From: Nocardiopsis endophytica
GTDB lineage: Bacteria > Actinomycetota > Actinomycetes > Streptosporangiales > Streptosporangiaceae
Length of the DNA: 64,000 nucleotides
Direction: 5' to 3'
NCBI RefSeq assembly: GCF_027706725.1
Contig: NZ_JAQFWQ010000005.1
Span: forward strand, 1 to 64,000
In this document: one piece after another, positions 23,365-32,796 of the stretch
Layout: each line of letters opens with the position of its first letter
Position numbering within the stretch: position 1 is the stretch's first letter
Program-made: the position numbers and the translations under genes
The notes under the pieces: model-generated
The model's input: the letters and a program-made list of their open reading frames with translations, nothing else
Database searches by the model: none
What the model was told of the DNA's origin: nothing

Positions 23365-24240
23365 ATGGATCAGCGCGTTGAACTCCGCCACCTCCGGTAC
23401 TTCCTGGCCGTCGCCGACGAGCTGCACTTCGGCCGCGCCGCCGAGCGCCTGCACATCGCCCAGCCCGCCCTCTCGCAGCAGATCAGGCAGCTGGAGAAGC
23501 TCATCGGCGTCGAGCTGTTCACGCGCACCTCGCGCAGCGTGCGCCTGACCGACGCCGGGACGGCGTTCCGGCCGCGGGCCCGCGACCTGCTCGGGCGCCT
23601 GGCGGCCGACCTGCACGAGGCGGGCCGCGTCGGCCGCGGCGAGGCGGGGCGCCTCGACATCGGTTACATCTCCTCGGCCGTCGTCATCCTCAGCGAACGC
23701 CTCCGCGCCTTCGCCCGGCGCCGCCCCGACGTGCACGTCAAGCTGCACGACGGCTTCACGGTCGACGTGCTGGCGTCCCTGGAGCACGGCACGATCGACG
23801 TCGGGATCGTGCGCGACGCCGGAGAGCGGGACGACATGGACCTGCTCCCCCTGGCATCGGAGCGCTTCGTCGCCGTCGTCCCCGCCGACCACCCGGTCGC
23901 CGGGCGGGAGCGCGTGGAGGCGGGGGACCTCGCGGCCGACCCGCTGATCCTGTTCCCGCGCGCCTACGGCCCCCACGCGTTCGACGTGAACACGGCCCCG
24001 CTGCGCGAGGCGGGTGTGGACGTCCAGGTCGCGCAGGAGTGCTCGAACTGGCACACCATCATCATGTTCGTGGCGACCGGGCTCGGCGTGACGATCGCGC
24101 CGTACAGCGTGACGAACCGGCTCCCGGACGGCGCCCGCCGCCTCGAACTGGCCGGGCGGCCGACCGAGAGCCATATCCAGATGGCGACGCGGCGGTCCGA
24201 CGACCGCCCGCTGGTGGAGGCCTTCCTCGGACGGCGGTGA
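23365..24240 (+). CDS. LysR-family regulator
   Basis: 291 residues: an N-terminal winged helix (LRHLRYFLAVADELHFGRAA, then AERLHIAQPALSQQIRQLEK) and a type 2 periplasmic-binding-protein-like effector domain from about residue 90. The ATG at 23365 gives the standard LysR N-terminus. It is divergent from the GNAT gene, with an AT-rich region around 23322-23360. It meets the GntP gene tail to tail (5 bp). The effector is unknown; an aromatic or small organic acid is typical. Confidence 0.88.
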   Translation: MDQRVELRHLRYFLAVADELHFGRAAERLHIAQPALSQQIRQLEKLIGVELFTRTSRSVRLTDAGTAFRPRARDLLGRLAADLHEAGRVGRGEAGRLDIGYISSAVVILSERLRAFARRRPDVHVKLHDGFTVDVLASLEHGTIDVGIVRDAGERDDMDLLPLASERFVAVVPADHPVAGRERVEAGDLAADPLILFPRAYGPHAFDVNTAPLREAGVDVQVAQECSNWHTIIMFVATGLGVTIAPYSVTNRLPDGARRLELAGRPTESHIQMATRRSDDRPLVEAFLGRR

Positions 24241-24245
24241 GGGCG

Positions 24246-25646
24246 TCAGCCCATCGGGATCACCAGGGCGCCCGCCACGGACACCGCCAGGGCGAACACG
24301 GACGCGATGGTCTGCGCCAGCGTGTACGTCTTGAACCCGCCGGACACCGTGAACCCCGGGAGCTTCACGGCGATCCAGAAGCCGCTGTCGTTGAGCTGGC
24401 CCAGGGCCAGCGCGCCCGACAGGCACGACATGGCCACCCACACCGGGTGCACGCCGATCGCCCCCGCCACCGACGCCATGATCGTCATGGTCGTGATGGA
24501 GGCGACGGTCCCCGACCCCGTGGCCACCCGGAACGCCACGCCCACCGCGTAGCAGGTGAGCAGGGCGAGAACGACGTTGCCGCCGAAGGCCGACACCGAG
24601 TCCGCGATGAGGTCGCCGATGCCCGCCGCCTGGATGACCGCCCCGAACGCGCCGCCCGCGCCGGTCACCAGCAGCACGATGCCCGCCTGCTGCACGGCGG
24701 TCGCCGCCGAGGCGTCCCGGGCCTGCCGGTCCATGGTGCGCGCCGCCACGGCATAGGCCACCAGCACGCCCAGCAGCAGGGCCGTGGTCTTGTCGGTGGC
24801 GAAGGCGAGCCAGCCGGGCATCCCGCCGTCCAGCGCGGTCCACACCGTCCCCGTGAAGATCAGCAGGATCGGGGTGAGCAGCGGCAGCATCGCCAGGAGG
24901 AAGCCCGGCTCGCGTCCGTCGGCCGCGGCGCCGCCCCCGGCGCCGGCGGACGCCTCCGCCGCCCCGGAGGCGCCGCCCCCGGCGCCCCCGCCGCCCACCG
25001 CGGCGGGCACCGCCTCACGGTCCTCGTCCCACGCCGGGCGCCAGACCTTCGGCAGCACGGACGAGTACACCGCCACCGCCAGGACCACCGCGATCAGCGC
25101 GCCCACACCCCCGACGAGGAGCATCATGCCGGGGTCGAACCCCATGATCTCCCCGGCGGCCAGCGGGTTGGGCGTGGGCGGCACGAGCGTGTGCGCGGTG
25201 CCCGCCCCCAGCGCCACCACGCCCACCGCCAGCGGCAGGGGCTTGCCCGCCTCCCGGGCGATGGCCAGGGCCAGCGGCACCAGGATGACGAAGGTGACGT
25301 CGTAGAAGACCGGGATCGAGAGCAGGAACGCCGCACCGGCCACGCCGTACATCGCGAACCGCTCCGAGGTCGCGTTCACCAGGGTGCGGGCGATCCTCCG
25401 GGCGCCGCCGGAGTCGGACAGCAGCTGCCCGAGGATCACCCCGAAGCCGACCGAGAGCCCGATCCCGGCCATCAGCTCGCCGAAGCCCCCGGTCGCCACC
25501 CCCGCCAGGTCCGGCAGCGGGACGCGGGTGAGGACGCCGAGGACGAGGGTGCCGATCACGAGCGCGACGGCGGGGTGCAGCCGCATCCCGACGATCATCG
25601 CGACGATGAGCAGGATGCTGAGGAAGAGCCAGAGCAGGTCGATCAC
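24246..25646 (-). CDS. GntP-family permease (sugar acid:H+ symporter)
   Basis: A 466-residue permease with about 12 membrane segments, matching the GntP gluconate/sugar-acid:H+ symporters (FGVILGQLLSDSGGARRIA; SIPVFYDVTFVILVPLALAI; LVPPTPNPLAAGEIMG; ALALGQLNDSGFW). The loop at about 200-235 is long and Gly/Ala-rich. It is the last gene of the rhamnonate operon, 129 bp after the FAH-family gene, and probably imports the sugar acid. Confidence 0.88.
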   Translation of the reverse strand: MIDLLWLFLSILLIVAMIVGMRLHPAVALVIGTLVLGVLTRVPLPDLAGVATGGFGELMAGIGLSVGFGVILGQLLSDSGGARRIARTLVNATSERFAMYGVAGAAFLLSIPVFYDVTFVILVPLALAIAREAGKPLPLAVGVVALGAGTAHTLVPPTPNPLAAGEIMGFDPGMMLLVGGVGALIAVVLAVAVYSSVLPKVWRPAWDEDREAVPAAVGGGGAGGGASGAAEASAGAGGGAAADGREPGFLLAMLPLLTPILLIFTGTVWTALDGGMPGWLAFATDKTTALLLGVLVAYAVAARTMDRQARDASAATAVQQAGIVLLVTGAGGAFGAVIQAAGIGDLIADSVSAFGGNVVLALLTCYAVGVAFRVATGSGTVASITTMTIMASVAGAIGVHPVWVAMSCLSGALALGQLNDSGFWIAVKLPGFTVSGGFKTYTLAQTIASVFALAVSVAGALVIPMG

Positions 25647-25775
25647 GGTCGCTCACCGCCGCCGCTCTGCCTGGGGGAATGCGTCGGCCATGGCCGACTC
25701 CTTTCTGCCGGGCCCGCGCGCGGGCCGCAGGAGGGTGCGGACGGCCCGCCGGGCCGGGGCCGGCGGGTCCTCCGG

Positions 25776-26633
25776 TCACAGGCGCGCGCCCACCAGGCGC
25801 TGCCGCTGGGCCTCGCCGAGGCCGTCGATGCCGATCTCCATGACGTCGCCGGAGCGCAGGTACGGGAACCGCCCCGAGAGGGCGACGCCCTGCGGGGTGC
25901 CGGTGTTGATGAGGTCGCCCGGCTCCAGGACCGTGTACCGGGACAGGTGCCGCACGATCTCGGCGACGGTGAAGATCATGTCCGAGGTGCTGGAGTCCTG
26001 CCGGGGCTCGCCGTTGACCCGCGACCACAGCCGCAGGTCCTGCGGGTCGACCTCGTCGGCGGTGACCAGCTGCGGCCCGACCGGGTTGAAGGTCTCGGCG
26101 CACTTGCCCTTGGACCACTGGCCGCCCGAGTGCGCGGTCTGGTACTCCCGCTCGGACACGTCGTTGCTGGTGACGTACCCTGCGATGTGCTCCAGCGCCT
26201 CCTGGGCCGAGTCCAGGTAGCGGGCCCGCCGCCCGATGACGACGCCCAGCTCCACCTCCCAGTCCACGCGCTCGGCGCCCGGCGGCACCGCCACGTCGTC
26301 GTAGGGGCCCACCACCGTGTTGGGGTGCTTGAAGAAGAGGATGGGCACCTCGGGCGGCGGGCTGTCCGACTCGGCCGCGTGCGCGGCGTAGTTCTGGCCG
26401 ATGCACAGCACCGCCGTCGGCCGGGCGATCGGCGCGCCGACGCGCATGGCCTCGGCGCCCTCCAGCGGCTCCAGGGCACCGGACTCCAGGTCCTCGCGCG
26501 CCGCGGGCAGGCCGTTCGCCAGGAAACGGCCGTCGATGTCGCGGGTCACCGGGCGCAGGTCGAGCCTGCGGCCCTCGGCGTCCACCACGACGGGGATCTC
26601 CTCGCCGGGCTCTCCGAGCCTCATGAATCGCAT
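25776..26633 (-). CDS. FAH-family hydrolase (2,4-diketo-3-deoxy sugar acid hydrolase)
   Basis: 285 residues of the fumarylacetoacetase fold. VLCIGQNYAAHAAES, FFKHPNTVVGPYDDV, DWEVELGVVIGRRAR (metal ligands) and INTGTPQGVALS are visible. Next to L-rhamnonate dehydratase and a dehydrogenase, the likely reaction is cleavage of 2,4-diketo-3-deoxy-L-rhamnonate to pyruvate and L-lactate. The ATG at 26633 has GAGGAG 9 bases upstream. Third gene of a five-gene minus-strand group, counting from the dehydrogenase. Confidence 0.85.
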   Translation of the reverse strand: MRFMRLGEPGEEIPVVVDAEGRRLDLRPVTRDIDGRFLANGLPAAREDLESGALEPLEGAEAMRVGAPIARPTAVLCIGQNYAAHAAESDSPPPEVPILFFKHPNTVVGPYDDVAVPPGAERVDWEVELGVVIGRRARYLDSAQEALEHIAGYVTSNDVSEREYQTAHSGGQWSKGKCAETFNPVGPQLVTADEVDPQDLRLWSRVNGEPRQDSSTSDMIFTVAEIVRHLSRYTVLEPGDLINTGTPQGVALSGRFPYLRSGDVMEIGIDGLGEAQRQRLVGARL

Positions 26634-26667
26634 GGTCGGTCTCTCCTCGTGCGGGGCTGGTGCGGGA

Positions 26668-27840
26668 CTAGTGCGGGAAGGGGCGGTTCCGCTCGACGTC
26701 GGGGTTGAGCTCGACGCCGAAGCCTGGGGTGTCGGGAACGCGCAGCCGCCCGTTCTCCGGGACGGGCTCGTTCAGCAGCAGCGGCGAGAACATCGGCACG
26801 ACCTGCTCGGCGGTCTCGTGCATCATCAGGAACTCGGCGAACGGGCTGTTCGTGCGGGTGACCACGAAGTGGTAGGAGTACACCGACGACCCGTGCGGGA
26901 CGACCATCGCCCCGTGCGCGTCGGCAAGGGCCGAGATCTTCAGCAGCTCGGTGATGCCGCCGCACCAGCCCACGTCGGGCTGGATGACGTCGACCCCGGT
27001 CTCCAGGAGCTGCCGGAAGCCCCAGCGGGTCGCCTCGTGCTCGCCGGAGGTGACCAGCACCCCCGGCGGGACCCGCCGCTTGAGCTCGGCGTAGCCCCAG
27101 TAGTCGTCGGGGATGAGCGCCTCCTCGATCCACCGCAGCCCGTATTCGGCGCTCTCGCGCGCCAGCCGCACCGCGTAGTCGAGGTCCAGGGACATCCAGC
27201 AGTCCCACATCAGCCAGAAGTCGTCGCCGACGCGCCCGCGCATCTCCGCCAGCTCGGCGAGGTTGCGCCGCAGCCCCTCCTCGCCCTCGGCCGGGCCGTG
27301 GTGCAGGGGCATCTTGCCGCCGATGAAGCCCAGCTCTCGGGCGACGTCGGGGCGGCTGCCGGTGGCGTAGAACCGCAGCTCGTCGCGGACCGGCCCGCCC
27401 AGGAGCGCGTACACGGGCTCGCCGCGCAGCCGCCCCAGGAGGTCGTACAGGGCCAGGTCGACGCCGCTGATGGCGTTGAGCACTACGCCCCGGCGCCCGT
27501 AGAACAGGGTCGACCGGTACATCTGGTCCCAGATGCGCTCGATGTCGGTGACCGGCCGCCCCTCCAGGAAGCGCGACAGGTGCCGCTCGACGATCCAGGC
27601 GCCGATCTCCCCGGCCGTCGTCACCGCGAAGCCCACGGTGCCGTCGTCGGCCTCGACCTCCACGACCAGCGTGCCCAGCACGTCGATGCCGAAGCTGCGC
27701 CGGGACCGCCGGTACTCGGGGTAGACCGACATCGGTGTGGCGATGTGGTCGTCGATCCAGTGGTGGCCGTCCTGGTCGTGGTAGTCGGCGCCCTTCCCGC
27801 GCACGGTGAACGCGCGGACGTGCGCAATGGTGCGCTCCAT
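26668..27840 (-). CDS. rhmD: L-rhamnonate dehydratase
   Basis: A 390-residue enolase-superfamily dehydratase of the mandelate racemase group. [18 protein letters not shown] and [19 protein letters not shown] are characteristic of L-rhamnonate dehydratase. The metal-binding acids lie in [18 protein letters not shown] and TSGEHEATR, and the general-base His is in PHGSS. It converts L-rhamnonate to 2-keto-3-deoxy-L-rhamnonate. The start follows the dehydrogenase stop by 2 bp, so the two are coupled. Confidence 0.9.
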   Translation of the reverse strand: MERTIAHVRAFTVRGKGADYHDQDGHHWIDDHIATPMSVYPEYRRSRRSFGIDVLGTLVVEVEADDGTVGFAVTTAGEIGAWIVERHLSRFLEGRPVTDIERIWDQMYRSTLFYGRRGVVLNAISGVDLALYDLLGRLRGEPVYALLGGPVRDELRFYATGSRPDVARELGFIGGKMPLHHGPAEGEEGLRRNLAELAEMRGRVGDDFWLMWDCWMSLDLDYAVRLARESAEYGLRWIEEALIPDDYWGYAELKRRVPPGVLVTSGEHEATRWGFRQLLETGVDVIQPDVGWCGGITELLKISALADAHGAMVVPHGSSVYSYHFVVTRTNSPFAEFLMMHETAEQVVPMFSPLLLNEPVPENGRLRVPDTPGFGVELNPDVERNRPFPH

Positions 27841-27842
27841 GC

Positions 27843-28874
27843 TCACCCCTCCTCGTCGAGCCTGATCAGAACCTTGCCCGGGGTGTCGTCTCCGGCGGCG
27901 AGCGCGGCGAACTCCTCCGGGCCGCGCGACAGCGGGACCTGCCGGGAGATGAGCTCGTGCGCCTCGGGCGGGGCCGTGCCGATCCACGCGGCGGCGTCGG
28001 CGAAGTCCTGGGCCGTGTAGGTGAACGACCCCACGAGCGCGCGCTCCTGGGTGCTGAGGAGGAAGGCGTCCAGGGGCAGCGTCGGCGCGCCCATCCCCAC
28101 CAGGCACACGGTTCCGCCGATGCGGGTCGCGCGCAGCGCCGAGCGGACGGTGTCCTCCACCCCCACCGCGTCGATCGCCCGGTCGGCGGCGCCGCCGAGC
28201 ACCCGGGCGACGGCCTCCCCGGCGTCGTCGGCCAGGGCGTCCACCGCCGTCGCCCCGAGGCGTTCGACCAGGGCCCGCCGGGAGGGCAGCACCTCGGTCA
28301 CCGCGATCCGCGTGACACCCAGCATCCGCAGGGCGAGCACGGCCGACTGCCCGATGGGGCCGCCGCCGAGGACGAGCACCGCGTCGCCGGGCCGCACGCC
28401 GGCGCGGCGCACCGCGTGGACGGCGACGGCCAGGGGCTCGACGAGCGCCCCCAGTTCGAGCGGCATCGTGTCGGGGAGGGGCACGACGTTGCGCGCCGGG
28501 ACGGCCACGTACTGGGCGAACGAGGCCACGATGTCCGGGGCGACCCCGACGACCCGCTTGTTGGGCGCCAGCTGCTCGCGCCCCGCGTAGGCGTCGGCCT
28601 CCTCCTCGGGGACCACCACGGGGTTGAACGTGGCCGCGGTCCCCACGGCGGGGCCGTCGGCGTCTGGGCCCAGGGCGGCGACGGTGCCCACGGACTCGTG
28701 CCCCATGACCTGGCCGGGCGCCCGGCGTCCGTTCTCGCCGGTGAACCCGTGCAGGTCGGACCCGCAGACCCCGGTCGCGGCGATGCGCAGCAGCACCTCG
28801 CCGGGACCGGGCCGCGGGTCCGGGAGGTCGACGACCTCCATGCGTCCGAAGGCGGCGAGCCTGAGCGCCCTCAT
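27843..28874 (-). CDS. Zinc-dependent MDR dehydrogenase of the rhamnonate operon
   Basis: 343 residues of the medium-chain dehydrogenase family. The catalytic zinc site is Cys-Gly in [11 protein letters not shown] and His-Glu in MGHESVG. The usual four-cysteine structural-zinc loop is replaced by [20 protein letters not shown], with no Cys cluster. The NAD(P) motif is [14 protein letters not shown]. Context suggests oxidation of 2-keto-3-deoxy-L-rhamnonate (or of the sugar at C1). The ATG at 28874 follows GGGGGA. The operator-like palindrome at 28897-28918 lies just upstream. Confidence 0.87.
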   Translation of the reverse strand: MRALRLAAFGRMEVVDLPDPRPGPGEVLLRIAATGVCGSDLHGFTGENGRRAPGQVMGHESVGTVAALGPDADGPAVGTAATFNPVVVPEEEADAYAGREQLAPNKRVVGVAPDIVASFAQYVAVPARNVVPLPDTMPLELGALVEPLAVAVHAVRRAGVRPGDAVLVLGGGPIGQSAVLALRMLGVTRIAVTEVLPSRRALVERLGATAVDALADDAGEAVARVLGGAADRAIDAVGVEDTVRSALRATRIGGTVCLVGMGAPTLPLDAFLLSTQERALVGSFTYTAQDFADAAAWIGTAPPEAHELISRQVPLSRGPEEFAALAAGDDTPGKVLIRLDEEG

Positions 28875-28896
28875 GGGCCATTCCCCCACTCCGACG

Positions 28897-28918
28897 GTGG
28901 TTCACATGTGTGAAACAC
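28897..28918. promoter_or_regulatory. Candidate IclR operator of the rhamnonate operon
   Basis: GTGGTTCACA-TG-TGTGAAACAC is an inverted repeat with 9 of 10 pairs, placed 23 bp before the dehydrogenase start in the 112-bp gap after the IclR gene. Confidence 0.65.
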
Positions 28919-28986
28919 GGTTCCTGGACTTGAAGCGGCGGGAGTATGGCAGGTTGACCCAGATCACACAAGAGGGTGTGCGCAGG

Positions 28987-29775
28987 TCAGGGGGACAGCG
29001 CCCCCGAAAGGCCCATCGCGCGGCGGATCCGCTGCGCCCCCTCGCGCAGCACCGGGTACATCGAGTGCGGCCACCGGCCGTCGGTGCGCGAGGTGGGCAT
29101 GGTGACGCTCATGGCCGCGCACACCCCCGTCTCGGCCTCGGTGGTCACCGGCACGGCCACGCACCGGCAGCCCTCGATGAACTCCTCGTCGTCGACGGTG
29201 AACCCGAGCTCGCGGCCGCGCGCGACGATGCGCAGCAGTTCACCGACGTCGGTCACCGTGTTCGGGGTGAGGCGGGGCAGGGCCACCGCCTCCAGCCGGC
29301 GCCGGGCCTCCTCCGGGTCGAGCGTGCCCAGCAGGGCCTTGCCGATGCCGGTGGCGTGCGAGTGCAGCCGCATCCCCACCGTTGAGGCCATGCGCATGGG
29401 CTTGGGGGACGGCCGGATCGCGATGTAGACGTTCTCGATGCCCTCCAGGCGGGCCAGCTGCACCGTCTCCCCGACGCGCTCGACCATGTCGTCCATGACC
29501 TCGTGCGAGGCCTCCAGCAGGATCCGGTGGCCCTGGTAGGCGTGGCCGACCTGCCAGGCGCGCAGGCCGAGCCGGTACCGGCGGGTGCGGGGGGAGTGCT
29601 CCAGCCACCCGGAGTCGACGAGGGTGGCCAGCAGGCCGTGCGCGCTCGACTTGGGCAGCCCGGAGTCGACGACGTCCTGGAAGGAGACACTGCCCTTCTC
29701 GGCGACGAGATCGATGATCTCCAGGGCCCGCCCGGCGGACTTCACCCTCGCCGGCCCCTGCGCGTCCGCGGTCAT
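28987..29775 (-). CDS. IclR-family regulator
   Basis: 262 residues. The winged helix lies at about 10-65 (SAGRALEIIDLVAEKGSVSF, then SGLPKSSAHGLLATLVDSGW), followed by the GAF-like effector domain (SHATGIGKALLGTLDPEEAR). The ATG at 29775 follows GGGAGGA. It is the gene upstream of the rhamnonate operon on the same strand and is its likely repressor or activator. Confidence 0.9.
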   Translation of the reverse strand: MTADAQGPARVKSAGRALEIIDLVAEKGSVSFQDVVDSGLPKSSAHGLLATLVDSGWLEHSPRTRRYRLGLRAWQVGHAYQGHRILLEASHEVMDDMVERVGETVQLARLEGIENVYIAIRPSPKPMRMASTVGMRLHSHATGIGKALLGTLDPEEARRRLEAVALPRLTPNTVTDVGELLRIVARGRELGFTVDDEEFIEGCRCVAVPVTTEAETGVCAAMSVTMPTSRTDGRWPHSMYPVLREGAQRIRRAMGLSGALSP

Positions 29776-29938
29776 CACCCGTCCTCCCCTCGCGCCCGTC
29801 GTGCCGTGCGAACACTCTAGGCGCGACGCCGGAGGGCGGCGGCGATGAGTTTCCCCGTCCGCGGGAGTCCCATCGGTGTCATCGCCCGGCGGTACCGTCG
29901 CCGGGCACGAAGGACGACCTCCACGGGGAGCGGAGCAC

Positions 29939-30586
29939 ATGGGACAGCTGCTGAAGGTCCAGAACTTCACCATCTCCAGCGACGGGATCGCTGCGGGTGA
30001 GAACCAGAGCCTTGAGAACCCGTTCGGGACGGACATCGACCCGCAGAAGCTGTTCACCTGGGCCGGTGCCACGGCCAGCTGGCCGAACCGCACCGACCCC
30101 GGCGGCAGCCGGGGCCTGGACGACTACTTCACCCGGGACTTCTCCCGCAACATCGGCGCCGAGATCATGGGGCGCAACAAGTTCGGCCCCCAGCGCGGGC
30201 CCTGGGAGGACCACGAGTGGCAGGGCTGGTGGGGAGACGAGCCGCCGTTCCACACCCCCGTCTTCGTCCTGACCCACCACCCGCGCCCGTCGTTCACCCT
30301 GTCCGACACCACGTTCCACTTCGTCGGCGGGGAGCCGGCCGAGGTCCTGGAGCGGGCGAAGGAGGCCGCACAGGGCAAGGACGTCCGACTCGGCGGCGGG
30401 GTGACCACGATCCGGGAGTTCCTGGAGGCGGGGCTCGTCGACACCCTGCACGTGGTCGTCAACCCGGTGAAGATCGGCGAGGGCCTGCGCCTGTGGGACG
30501 CCCCCGAGGACCTGGAGGACCGCTACCACCACGAGGCCGTCCCCAGCGCGAGCGGGGTCACCCACCACATCTTCTGGCGCGACTGA
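29939..30586 (+). CDS. Dihydrofolate reductase/RibD C-terminal family protein
   Basis: 215 residues of the DHFR-like RibD_C fold (IMGRNKFGPQRGPW; FVLTHHPRPSF; VRLGGGVTTIREFLEAGLVD; VNPVKIGEGLRLW). These stand-alone proteins are usually annotated as dihydrofolate reductase family but their substrates are seldom known. The ATG at 29939 follows GGGGAGCGGAGC. It is convergent with the MBL gene and ends at a strong hairpin. Confidence 0.85.
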   Translation: MGQLLKVQNFTISSDGIAAGENQSLENPFGTDIDPQKLFTWAGATASWPNRTDPGGSRGLDDYFTRDFSRNIGAEIMGRNKFGPQRGPWEDHEWQGWWGDEPPFHTPVFVLTHHPRPSFTLSDTTFHFVGGEPAEVLERAKEAAQGKDVRLGGGVTTIREFLEAGLVDTLHVVVNPVKIGEGLRLWDAPEDLEDRYHHEAVPSASGVTHHIFWRD

Positions 30587-31436
30587 GGGGCGCCCCCCGC
30601 TGGGCGGGGCGCCCCTCGGCCGCACGGCTCAGAGGTCCAGTCCGAGGACCGGGGCCGTCCCGGGGCGTGCGCTGCTCGGGCATGGCCCCGGTCTCGCCCT
30701 GGAGGCCCTGCGGGGTCACCTCGAAGACGTCGCCGTCGTCGGGGAGGACGATGTTCGCGTGCTCCGCGCGCACCACGTCGTCGTCGCGGTGTGTGGCCAT
30801 CAGCGTCGCCTCCGGCCACCGCCCCGCGATCGCCTCGACGTCCTCCAGGCCCATGTGGCCGAAACGCCCCTCCCGGGGGAACGACGTGTCCAGAACCAGC
30901 ACCGGGCACTCGGAGGCCAGCCGGTCCACGGACGGGCAGCGGACCGTGTCGCCGGTGTATCCCAGCCGGGCGCCGTCGGCGGCGGTGATCCGGTAGCCCA
31001 TGGTCGGCACGGTGTGCTCCATGGGCAGGGCCTCGATGCCGTAGCCGCCCTCCGTGCACGCCCCGCCCTCGGACGGGTCGAACTCGACGAACCGCGGCCG
31101 CACCTTGTCCCGAAGTCCGTCGAGGGTGCCCGGGTAGGCCGCCTCGAACAGCCGCTCCAGGCGCTCCTCGAACCCGGTGGGCCCGACCAGCACCAGGTCC
31201 TCGTCCCGGGACCGCCGCAGCCCCTGTTCCAGGATGAGGAAGACGGCGTCGAAGAAGTGGTCGGCGTGGAAGTGCGTGATGAGGCACAGGTCCACCGACC
31301 CCGGGTCGGTCCCGGAGCGCCGCATCGCCTTCATGCTCCCGTTGGGCGTGTCGATGAGGAGCCTGCCGTCGACGAGCGCCGAGGCGCTGGTCCGCTCCGA
31401 CAGGATCGATCCGGTGCCGATGAACTGCAGCCTCAC
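30558..31436 (-). CDS. MBL-fold metallo-hydrolase, doubtful C-terminus
   Basis: A metallo-beta-lactamase-fold hydrolase starting at GTG 31436 with AAGGGA upstream. The metal motif is THFHADHFFDA; later ligands are in EHTVPT, YTGDT and TSF/MATHRDD. The core (to about residue 245) resembles RNase Z/arylsulfatase-like hydrolases. Beyond that the frame runs as Pro/Arg-rich sequence through the terminator hairpin and into the convergent gene. One base shift near 30645 would give an end at VLGLDL and a TGA (about 30629), so a frameshift in nature or in the read is likely. Confidence 0.75.
   Translation of the reverse strand: MRLQFIGTGSILSERTSASALVDGRLLIDTPNGSMKAMRRSGTDPGSVDLCLITHFHADHFFDAVFLILEQGLRRSRDEDLVLVGPTGFEERLERLFEAAYPGTLDGLRDKVRPRFVEFDPSEGGACTEGGYGIEALPMEHTVPTMGYRITAADGARLGYTGDTVRCPSVDRLASECPVLVLDTSFPREGRFGHMGLEDVEAIAGRWPEATLMATHRDDDVVRAEHANIVLPDDGDVFEVTPQGLQGETGAMPEQRTPRDGPGPRTGPLSRAAEGRPAQRGAPLSRARRCGG
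30585..30617. terminator. Terminator hairpin
   Basis: GAGGGGCGCCCC (30585-30596) and GGGGCGCCCCTC (30606-30617) are perfect 12-bp arms with a 9-nt loop directly at the stop of the RibD-like gene, between convergent genes. Confidence 0.8.
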
Positions 31437-31531
31437 TGGTCAGGTCCCTTCTCGTGGTCCGCGTCGCCGTCGGTGTCGCCGACGGCCCGGCCAACGTAGG
31501 CGGATCGTGACGCAGTGTGCATCAGGAATGA

Positions 31532-31550
31532 CGAATCGTCGTCGGATTCG
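31532..31550. promoter_or_regulatory. Inverted repeat upstream of desaturase
   Basis: CGAATC (31532-31537) and GATTCG (31545-31550) are perfect arms around GTCGTCG, in the divergent region between the MBL and desaturase genes. It could be a lipid-responsive operator; the evidence is positional only. Confidence 0.35.
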
Positions 31551-31694
31551 GTCGGCCCTTAACGGTCCACCGCCGGTCGATGGTGGCGCCTACACCCCCA
31601 TGGACCGGCGTACGTGCGCCATGTCCCCGGCCCGTGCCCGGCCCATAGGTTCGCCGTGTCATGAGACACGACGGTCGAACCCCGGGAGCAGCCC

Positions 31695-32741
31695 ATGTCC
31701 GCGACGCCGACGGGAACGGTGCCCAAAGCCGACGGAGAGCGCAGGAGGGGCAGCGACTTCGCGCAGCTGTCCCGCCGGATCGAGCAGGCCGGGCTGATGG
31801 AGCGCACCCCGCGCTACTTCGCGGTCCGGCTCACCCTCACCGGTGCCGCCTATGCCGCCGCCTGGGCCGCCTTCGCGCTGGTCGGTGACTCCTGGTGGCA
31901 GCTGGCCACGGCGGTCGCCCTCGCGGCGGTGTTCGGCCAGGTCGCCCTGGTCGCCCACGAGCTGGCGCACCGGCAGATCTTCTCCGGGCGCCGCCTGAGC
32001 GAGAACGTCGGCCTGTTCGTCGGCAACCTCGGCATCGGCCTGGGGTACGCGTGGTGGCAGGACAAGCACACCCGCCACCACGCCAACCCCAACCACGAGG
32101 AGCTCGACCCCGACGTCCAGCCCGAGATCCTCGTCTGGTCCCAGGACCAGGCGCGCGCGGCGAAGGGGCTGCCCCGGCTCCTCGGGCGCTCCCAGGCCTA
32201 CCTCTTCTACCCGCTGCTCCTCCTGGAGGGCCTGAACCTGCACGTCGGCAGCGTGCGCGCGCTGTTCCGGCCGGCCACCAAGCGCAAGGGCGCCGAAGCG
32301 GCCCTGCTCGCCGCGCACTTCGTGCTCTACCTGGCCGCCGTGTTCCTCGTGCTCGACCCGGTCAAGGCGGTCGCCTTCATCGCCGTCCAGCAGGGCCTGT
32401 TCGGCGTCTACCTGGGCTGCATCTTCGCCCCGAACCACAAGGGGATGCCCACCCTGAAGAAGGGCGAGAAGCTCGACTTCCTCCGCAAGCAGGTGCTGAC
32501 CTCGCGCAACGTCCGCGGCGGGTGGTTCACCGACATCGCCCTGGGCGGCCTGAACTACCAGATCGAGCACCACCTGTTCCCGAGCATGCCGGGCCCCAAC
32601 CTGCGCCGCGCCCAGCCCATCGTGCGGGCCTACTGCGAGGAGATCGGCGTCCCGTACCACGAGACCGGCTTCATCCGCTCCCACGCCGAGGCCCTGGCCC
32701 ACCTCCACCGCGCCGGGGAACCGATCCGGGAGGCGGCCTGA
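31695..32741 (+). CDS. Membrane fatty-acid (acyl-CoA) desaturase
   Basis: 348 residues with the three histidine boxes of di-iron front-end/acyl desaturases: HELAHRQ, HTRHHANPNHEE and QIEHHLFPSMP. Four hydrophobic segments surround them. It inserts double bonds in fatty acyl chains at the membrane and needs electrons from a ferredoxin or a similar donor, not encoded nearby. The ATG at 31695 gives the usual N-terminus. It ends at a 10-bp hairpin. Confidence 0.92.
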   Translation: MSATPTGTVPKADGERRRGSDFAQLSRRIEQAGLMERTPRYFAVRLTLTGAAYAAAWAAFALVGDSWWQLATAVALAAVFGQVALVAHELAHRQIFSGRRLSENVGLFVGNLGIGLGYAWWQDKHTRHHANPNHEELDPDVQPEILVWSQDQARAAKGLPRLLGRSQAYLFYPLLLLEGLNLHVGSVRALFRPATKRKGAEAALLAAHFVLYLAAVFLVLDPVKAVAFIAVQQGLFGVYLGCIFAPNHKGMPTLKKGEKLDFLRKQVLTSRNVRGGWFTDIALGGLNYQIEHHLFPSMPGPNLRRAQPIVRAYCEEIGVPYHETGFIRSHAEALAHLHRAGEPIREAA

Positions 32742-32752
32742 CCGGCACCGGC

Positions 32753-32776
32753 GGGGACGGCCCAGCGGCCGTCCCC
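32753..32776. terminator. Terminator hairpin after desaturase
   Basis: GGGGACGGCC and GGCCGTCCCC are perfect 10-bp arms with a CAGC loop, between convergent genes. Confidence 0.8.
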
Positions 32777-32796
32777 GGCCCGGGGTGCCGCGCGGA

